Source of the DNA: Gammaproteobacteria bacterium
GTDB lineage: Bacteria; Pseudomonadota; Gammaproteobacteria; Pseudomonadales; Litorivicinaceae
Reading direction: 5' to 3'
NCBI GenBank assembly: GCA_002705795.1
Contig: PAHG01000018.1
Span: forward strand, 30,455-92,054
Length of the DNA stretch: 61,600 nt
Positions 56,841 to 61,600 of this stretch are shown piece by piece (position 1 is the stretch's first letter; each line of letters begins with the position of its first letter). The notes under the pieces are model-generated. The model had not been told where the DNA came from, did not search any database, and saw nothing but the letters and a program-made list of their open reading frames with translations. The position numbers and the translations under genes were made by a program.

Positions 56841-57460
56841 TCCCTCGCCTAATGCTCGCCGGATTAGTTGTTGCATCGGAGCAGGCAATCAGTGCAGGTA
56901 TGCGCTCAGCTGATATTCGACCCGAACAGCTTGCACCAATGGCTGGTAAGGTACTGAAGCTTCGCGTAACTGATCTCGACCTCGATGTTTGGATCATTTG
57001 TGGCAAAGAACGGTGGTGGCTCGCAACAGAATCACAAGAAACGGCTGATGTGGAGCTTTCTGGAACCCTTGGGAGTCTCGTTGACACCGCGCGATCGCTC
57101 ACCCAACCCAATACGCCTCTGATATTTGAGGGGCTTGATATCCGCGGCAGTGTTGGTGTTTTACAAACAATGCAGAAAACTTTCCAAGCAATGGATTTAG
57201 ATTGGGAAGACACCCTTACAAAGGCCCTTGGTCCCATGCCCGCCGGACTTCTCATCAAAACATTACGTTCTGCCCGATCACAATGGCTTACAAGCCGCGA
57301 CTCGTTGAAGCGCCAGGCTAAAGAATTTCTACGATCAGAACAAGCAACCCTCTTAACAGCTGAAGCATTTACTGAAACAGAGATCCGTATGACATCGCTC
57401 AACCGGCAGATTGATCGACTGGAAGCGAGAATGAAACGACTCGAGATACAACATGGGTAA
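56837..57460 (+). CDS. ubiJ: Ubiquinone biosynthesis accessory factor UbiJ (SCP2 domain)
   Basis: A 207-residue SCP2-domain protein that binds ubiquinone intermediates and works with UbiK. It starts at GTG 56837, overlapping the ubiE stop by 4 bases. SCP2-like sequence is seen at [19 protein letters not shown] and [16 protein letters not shown]. The C-terminal helix and coil ([17 protein letters not shown]) pairs with UbiK in E. coli. It overlaps ubiB by 8 bases. Confidence 0.92.
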   Translation: MIPRLMLAGLVVASEQAISAGMRSADIRPEQLAPMAGKVLKLRVTDLDLDVWIICGKERWWLATESQETADVELSGTLGSLVDTARSLTQPNTPLIFEGLDIRGSVGVLQTMQKTFQAMDLDWEDTLTKALGPMPAGLLIKTLRSARSQWLTSRDSLKRQAKEFLRSEQATLLTAEAFTETEIRMTSLNRQIDRLEARMKRLEIQHG

Positions 57461-59072
57461 TTCATTTCGTCTTTTTAAAATCCTGCGTGTTCTTTTCTCG
57501 GAGCGAATCGACGAGCTTCTTCCGCAGCCTAAGCGCGGAATGCTAAAAGCCTTAGCATGGTGTGTCCCATCGATCCGGATGAAGCGAACTCGTGGGGAGC
57601 GCCTTCGGGACGCACTTCAAACACTGGGTCCCGTATTCGTTAAATTTGGACAAATGCTGTCAACTCGTCGGGATTTGCTTCCCCCAGATATAGCGGGACC
57701 ACTTGCCGAACTACAAGATCGCGTCAAACCATTCTCTGGGGAAGTCGCGAGGTCAATAGTTGAGTCGGAATTGGGTTGCTCAGTAGATGATGTATTCAGT
57801 GAGTTTTCATCAGATGTCATGGCGTCTGCTTCGGTCGCGCAAGTTCACGCTGCACGGCTCAAGAGTGGAGAAGAAGTCATTGCCAAAGTCATTCGGCCGG
57901 GAATCGAAAAAGTAATAGAGGAAGACCTGAAATTGATGACGACCATCGCCAGGTTTGTGGAGAGAAACTTTGTCGATGGAAAACGCTTGAAGCTAGTTCA
58001 AGTGGTATCCGACTATCGTATGACGATTCTAGATGAGTTGGACTTGATGCGTGAGGCAGCGAACACCGCATTAATTAGGCGTAACTTCGCTGACTCAACA
58101 ATCTGTTATGTGCCGGAAATTTACTGGGACTATACGCGCCGCAATGTAATGGTCGAAGAACGAATCTACGGTGTTCCTATCTCTCGAATTGATATCTTTA
58201 AAGAAAAAAAGGTCAATATGGAGAAGCTCTCTGAGCGTGGGGTGGAAATATTCTTTACTCAAGTATTCGACCATAGCTTTTTTCATGCAGACATGCATCC
58301 AGGCAATGTCTTTGTTGATATTTCGGACCCTGAAGATCCGGTATATAAGGCGATTGATTTCGGAATTGTTGGTACGCTTGACCCAGAGTCACAGGCATAT
58401 CTTGCACAAAATTTACTTGCATTCTTGGAACGTGATTACCGTGCTGTTGCAGAACTTCACGTAGAGTCAGGGTGGGTTCCAAAGGATACAAATGTCGGTG
58501 AATTCGAAAGCGCAATTCGCACCGTGTGCGAACCAATTTTCCAAAAGCCACTCGGAGAAATTAGTTTTGGTGTTGTCTTGATTCGTTTATTTGAAGTCGC
58601 GCGGCGTTTCCAAATGGAAGTACAACCTCAGTTAATACTATTGCAAAAGACCCTTCTCAATATTGAGGGGCTTGGTCGAGAACTATACCCACAACTTGAT
58701 TTATGGAAAACGGGTAAGCCATTTCTCGATCGCTGGGTTAAAGAACGGCTGGGTGCAAAAGGTGTTGCTGATTACACCAAACGTAATATCTCTCGGTGGG
58801 TTGTGCAATTCCCAGCGTTAACTAACACACTACTGACAGCACCAGAGAGACTCGAAAGGATTGAATCGATTCAACTCCAACAAATTGATGTGCTTAAGCA
58901 TATTGGCCAAGAAGCAAAGAAGAGGCGGCTCACAGGATATCTGGGGACACTCTTAGGAGTGAGTGGTTTGGTTATTGCTGGAGCTGCTTTAATTACGGAA
59001 TACGATTGGTTTGCGGGGCATTGGCCATTTGCCATTGCTGTGCTATCCATGGTTCTTTTGATGAGGCGCTGA
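57453..59072 (+). CDS. ubiB: Ubiquinone biosynthesis ATPase/kinase-like protein UbiB
   Basis: Membrane-anchored atypical kinase of the ABC1/UbiB family needed for ubiquinone synthesis. The KxGQ motif is in FVKFGQMLSTRRDLLPPD. A-rich loop ASASVAQVHAA replaces the usual P-loop, EDL and LDELDLMREAANT follow, and the metal site is in HADMHPGNVFVD and AIDFGIVG. Two C-terminal helices (GYLGTLLGVSGLVIAGAALI and a second one) anchor it. 539 residues. The stop overlaps hisI by one base. Confidence 0.96.
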   Translation: MGNSFRLFKILRVLFSERIDELLPQPKRGMLKALAWCVPSIRMKRTRGERLRDALQTLGPVFVKFGQMLSTRRDLLPPDIAGPLAELQDRVKPFSGEVARSIVESELGCSVDDVFSEFSSDVMASASVAQVHAARLKSGEEVIAKVIRPGIEKVIEEDLKLMTTIARFVERNFVDGKRLKLVQVVSDYRMTILDELDLMREAANTALIRRNFADSTICYVPEIYWDYTRRNVMVEERIYGVPISRIDIFKEKKVNMEKLSERGVEIFFTQVFDHSFFHADMHPGNVFVDISDPEDPVYKAIDFGIVGTLDPESQAYLAQNLLAFLERDYRAVAELHVESGWVPKDTNVGEFESAIRTVCEPIFQKPLGEISFGVVLIRLFEVARRFQMEVQPQLILLQKTLLNIEGLGRELYPQLDLWKTGKPFLDRWVKERLGAKGVADYTKRNISRWVVQFPALTNTLLTAPERLERIESIQLQQIDVLKHIGQEAKKRRLTGYLGTLLGVSGLVIAGAALITEYDWFAGHWPFAIAVLSMVLLMRR

Positions 59073-59491
59073 TGATCGAACTTGAGGGCGAAGGTGCGAC
59101 GCGAAAATTACTCGATATTGTGCAATTTGACGGTGACGGTCTTATTTGTGCGATCGCGCAAGACTGGCAGTCGAGAGAAGTACTGATGGTTGCGTGGATG
59201 AATCGCGCAGCGCTCGAGGAAACACTACATAGCGGCGAGGTCGTTTACTATTCGCGCTCCCGACAAATGCTCTGGCGGAAAGGAGAATCCTCAGGTCAGA
59301 CACAAAAATTAGTCGACATTCGGATCGATTGCGACAAGGATGCCCTTCTTTTAGGTATTCTGCAGACAGGCGTGGCCTGCCACACTGGGAGGCGGTCATG
59401 CTTTTCCTGGGCGCCAACAAGCGATGGTACTTGGCAAGACGTTGAACCAGTAAAAATCAGTCCGGATATTCTGTATGGAGGCGATAAGTGA
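59072..59491 (+). CDS. hisI: Phosphoribosyl-AMP cyclohydrolase
   Basis: Opens the adenine ring of PR-AMP in histidine synthesis. Motifs are [55 protein letters not shown], with the metal-binding Asp and Cys, and [12 protein letters not shown] with the zinc ligand Cys. I chose the ATG at 59072, which overlaps ubiB's TGA by one base, giving 139 residues. A longer frame from 59006 is within ubiB and rejected. hisE is separate here, not fused as in E. coli. Confidence 0.95.
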   Translation: MIELEGEGATRKLLDIVQFDGDGLICAIAQDWQSREVLMVAWMNRAALEETLHSGEVVYYSRSRQMLWRKGESSGQTQKLVDIRIDCDKDALLLGILQTGVACHTGRRSCFSWAPTSDGTWQDVEPVKISPDILYGGDK

Positions 59492-59823
59492 CCGTTATTG
59501 AGGTGTTAGAGGATATGCTCGCTGAACGTCGCTTCGGTGATCCTGACAAATCGTACGTATCAAAGTTGCATCACAAGGGTCTCGACCACATTTTAAAGAA
59601 GGTAGGTGAAGAATCGACTGAAGTTGTTATGGCTGCTAAAGATGCGGTGCGTTCGAGGAATAATGAGGATGTTATTCACGAAGTAGCCGACTTATGGTTT
59701 CACACGTTGGTGTTGCTCTCCCACCTGGAAGAACCACCATCTGCCGTCTTAGCCGAACTAGAGCGCCGGTTAGGTGTCAGCGGTCTTTTAGAGAAAGCAA
59801 GCAGGGGGAATCAAAATGACTGA
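59488..59823 (+). CDS. hisE: Phosphoribosyl-ATP pyrophosphatase
   Basis: All-alpha pyrophosphohydrolase that makes PR-AMP from PR-ATP. It shows [31 protein letters not shown] with the metal-binding Glu residues and [11 protein letters not shown]. Start is GTG at 59488, overlapping hisI by 4 bases. 111 residues is typical for the unfused form. Confidence 0.95.
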   Translation: MTVIEVLEDMLAERRFGDPDKSYVSKLHHKGLDHILKKVGEESTEVVMAAKDAVRSRNNEDVIHEVADLWFHTLVLLSHLEEPPSAVLAELERRLGVSGLLEKASRGNQND

Positions 59824-60154
59824 TTGCCTATTCTGTAATATCCGGGACGGCGGAATACCCGCAGATATTATCTATGAAGATAGTGACTGTATGGCGTTTC
59901 GTGATATTAACCCCAAAGCGCCGGTGCACTTTTTAGTGATTCCGCGTCGCCATATGGAAAATTTATTCGACGCGACACCCTCTGATGAAGGGTTATTGGG
60001 GCGAATTCAATTAAGAATTCAGCAGATCGCTAAGGAACAAGGACTAGATTCAGGATTCAGAACGGTGTTGAATACGGGGCCCGGAGGGCATCAAGAGGTG
60101 TACCACATGCACTATCATGTTCTTGGAGGTGGTCCGTTTAGCGGCTTTAACTAA
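59816..60154 (+). CDS. HIT-family nucleotide hydrolase (HinT-like)
   Basis: Histidine-triad protein of 112 residues, with the HIT motif HMHYHVLGG near the C-terminus. The N-terminal [21 protein letters not shown], with two Cys, is as in HinT proteins that hydrolyse AMP-lysine and adenylated metabolites. It overlaps hisE by 8 bases and lies 27 bases before tatA. The location between hisE and tatA matches Pseudomonas (recalled). Confidence 0.93.
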   Translation: MTDCLFCNIRDGGIPADIIYEDSDCMAFRDINPKAPVHFLVIPRRHMENLFDATPSDEGLLGRIQLRIQQIAKEQGLDSGFRTVLNTGPGGHQEVYHMHYHVLGGGPFSGFN

Positions 60155-60181
60155 CAATACATACAACAATAGGAGCCCGTT

Positions 60182-60433
60182 ATGGGAATTGGTGGTATCA
60201 GCATCTGGCAGTTACTGATTATCTTGGCCATCGTGATCATGATTTTTGGTACCAAAAAATTGAAATCGCTTGGGGCAGACCTTGGTAGTGCAGTAAAAGG
60301 TTTTCGCCAGTCAGTGACAGACAAAACTGAAGACAAAGGTGCCGAAGATGTAGCGCAAGCAACTGCCGAGAGCACTGTTCAACAGAACGAGTCAACCGAA
60401 CCAACACAGACTAAAGAAAAAGAGAAAGTCTAA
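60182..60433 (+). CDS. tatA: Sec-independent protein translocase subunit TatA
   Basis: A single N-terminal helix ([15 protein letters not shown]), the [14 protein letters not shown] hinge and amphipathic helix, and a polar tail are typical of TatA (83 aa). It forms the pore of the twin-arginine pathway, which exports folded proteins such as molybdoenzymes. AGGAG lies 8 bases before the ATG. The tatB GTG follows the stop directly. Confidence 0.95.
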   Translation: MGIGGISIWQLLIILAIVIMIFGTKKLKSLGADLGSAVKGFRQSVTDKTEDKGAEDVAQATAESTVQQNESTEPTQTKEKEKV

Positions 60434-60739
60434 GTGTTCGATATTGGTGCGACAGAGCTATTGCTCGTTGCCATCATTGGTTTAGTCGTGGTTGGTCCAG
60501 AGCGACTGCCACGTCTAGCTCGCACCCTCGGATTGTGGCTAAAGCGATTGCGTGGTCAGGTTGCCTCAATACAAAAGGATATCAACCGTGAGCTAGAGCT
60601 CGAGGACCTGAAACAGCAACTCGAGGCACGTGGTGGTGGACTGAAGATGGAAGATATTGCAGGTGATGATCCTCTAGGACTCAAGCCGCCAAGCGACGAT
60701 ACACAGACGGAAAACAATGAGCGAACCAAGTCTGAATGA
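60434..60739 (+). CDS. tatB: Sec-independent protein translocase subunit TatB
   Basis: Receptor partner of TatC. It starts with MFDIGATELLLVAIIGLVVVGPERLP, the signature helix and Gly-Pro hinge of TatB, then an amphipathic helix and an acidic tail. 101 residues is short compared with E. coli (171) but within the family range. GTG start immediately after the tatA stop. It overlaps tatC by 23 bases. Confidence 0.95.
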   Translation: MFDIGATELLLVAIIGLVVVGPERLPRLARTLGLWLKRLRGQVASIQKDINRELELEDLKQQLEARGGGLKMEDIAGDDPLGLKPPSDDTQTENNERTKSE

Positions 60740-61600
60740 TCAGCCCTTAATCGCCCACCTCATTGAACTGAGAGATCGACTGATTCGCATATTAGTGGTC
60801 ATCCTTATATTTTTTCTGGGCTTCATCGCGTTCGCAAACGATCTGTATGCTTACCTCGCCAATCCACTGCAATCGCTGCTGCCAGAGGGAGCTTCGATGA
60901 TCGCAACTCAGGTGGCTTCACCGTTTCTCGCACCCTTTAAGCTCGCGTTGTACCTTAGCGTCTACTGCGGCGCACCTATGATTCTGTATCAGCTGTGGGG
61001 TTTTATTGCACCGGGGCTGTATGACAACGAGAAGAAAATCGCAGGTCCACTTCTCATCTCGAGCATCGTCCTCTTCTACGCAGGGATGGCATTTGCGTAC
61101 TTTGCTGTCTTCCCTCTGGTATTTGGCTTCTTCACAACCGTAGGCCCCACCGGTGTTACGGTGATGACTGATATCGATGCCTATCTCTCATTCGTATTAA
61201 AATTATTCCTAGCTTTCGGTCTGGCCTTCGAAATCCCGATCGCTACAATGCTGCTTATAAAAGCTGGGATCGCGTCGCCAGACTCATTGAAAGACAAGCG
61301 GCCATACGTTTTCATCGGCTGTTTTGTGGTTGGTATGTTGGTTACTCCGCCAGACGTGATCAGTCAAACTCTTCTGGCCGTGCCCATGTGGCTTCTTTTT
61401 GAGGTAGGATTAATTGGGGCACGATTCCTGGGAACGCCGAAACCGAAAACAGGGGATTTGGAAGAGGATGAAGCCACTGTCTCCACCGCTCCCCGAGATG
61501 TTGCCACGATAGAGAATGAGGCTACCGACGATAACTTAAAAGAGGGAGAGGTCGATGAATTTGATCTCTATGCCCCTGCCCATACCGACGATGGTAAACC
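60717..61600 (+). CDS. tatC: Sec-independent protein translocase subunit TatC (3' end outside window)
   Basis: Core receptor with six membrane helices. The N-terminus has PLIAHLIELRDRLIRIL. The first periplasmic loop has EGASMIATQVASPFLAPFKLALYLS, then YQLWGFIAPGLYDNEK, AYFAVFPLVFGFF and FEIPIATMLLI. VTPPDVISQTLLAVPMWLLFE ends the membrane part. An acidic tail of at least 50 residues follows (for example GDLEEDEATVS) and is still open at the window edge. Start ATG at 60717 lies inside tatB. Confidence 0.95.
   Translation, partial: MSEPSLNDQPLIAHLIELRDRLIRILVVILIFFLGFIAFANDLYAYLANPLQSLLPEGASMIATQVASPFLAPFKLALYLSVYCGAPMILYQLWGFIAPGLYDNEKKIAGPLLISSIVLFYAGMAFAYFAVFPLVFGFFTTVGPTGVTVMTDIDAYLSFVLKLFLAFGLAFEIPIATMLLIKAGIASPDSLKDKRPYVFIGCFVVGMLVTPPDVISQTLLAVPMWLLFEVGLIGARFLGTPKPKTGDLEEDEATVSTAPRDVATIENEATDDNLKEGEVDEFDLYAPAHTDDGK

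Overview
The window reads as a compact, intron-free gammaproteobacterial chromosome segment. The gammaproteobacterial markers are ubiJ, ubiK, DUF484, DUF1249, lptM in front of lysA, a damX-position ATPase beside aroB-aroK, and hslVU-ubiEJB-hisIE-tatABC. From about 21 kb to the right end the gene order resembles what I recall of Pseudomonas-type chromosomes (lysA-dapF-DUF484-xerC-HAD; amtB-glnK-ubiK; hemE-gltDB-ATPase-aroB-aroK; mrcA-nuclease-rpmE-priA-argS-SPOR-hslVU-ubiEJB-hisIE-tatABC). Blocks normally found elsewhere are joined together, and the pilMNOPQ operon usually between aroK and mrcA is absent. Spacing is tight: many genes overlap by 4 to 26 bases and five convergent pairs overlap at their 3' ends. 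I place it as a free-living, probably marine, gammaproteobacterium. The genus cannot be fixed from the sequence.

Region by region. (1) 1-5.3 kb: a molybdenum-cofactor and formate-dehydrogenase accessory module (Mrp ATPase, a biotin/lipoate-ligase-like protein, a DUF6505 protein, then moeA-mobB-mobA-fdhD on the other strand). It resembles alphaproteobacterial modules, and the dehydrogenase subunits probably lie left of the window. (2) 5.3-7.1 kb: an MFS transporter gene broken by a stop codon and a frameshift, and a PCu(A)C copper chaperone. (3) 7.1-9.7 kb: an M23 peptidase / bactofilin / unknown membrane protein operon, probably a cell-shape module. (4) 10-11.3 kb: two exported proteins, one Rap1a/Tai-like. 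(5) 11.6-15.4 kb: a ferric-iron ABC importer with a Fur-like operator. (6) 15.4-19.1 kb: a lipoprotein, then an amino-sugar operon (PLP decarboxylase, BadF-type kinase, nagA). (7) 19.1-23 kb: parE, DUF1249, nudF, thiD. (8) 23-27.5 kb: lptM-lysA-dapF-DUF484-xerC-HAD. (9) 27.5-30.7 kb: a 2-hydroxyacid dehydrogenase, then glnK-amtB with a sigma-54 promoter and NtrC sites, and ubiK. (10) 30.7-33.8 kb: SOS-regulated dnaE2. (11) 33.8-43.4 kb: gltB, gltD, metY, hemE, tolC. (12) 43.6-46 kb: aroK-aroB-ATPase. (13) 46.4-61.6 kb: mrcA, a nuclease, rpmE, priA, argS, SPOR, hslVU, ubiEJB, hisI, hisE, HIT, tatABC (tatC runs off the end).

Functionally, nitrogen assimilation is well represented: ammonium entry (AmtB) under GlnK/NtrC control, and glutamate synthase (GltBD). 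Iron uptake, ubiquinone assembly, lysine/peptidoglycan precursor supply (LysA, DapF, PBP1A) and protein export (Tat, which molybdoenzymes such as formate dehydrogenases often need) are also present. The best regulatory signals are a near-consensus sigma-54 promoter with a perfect NtrC palindrome upstream of glnK, and a LexA box that reaches the first base of the dnaE2 start codon. No tRNA, rRNA, CRISPR array or insertion sequence was seen.
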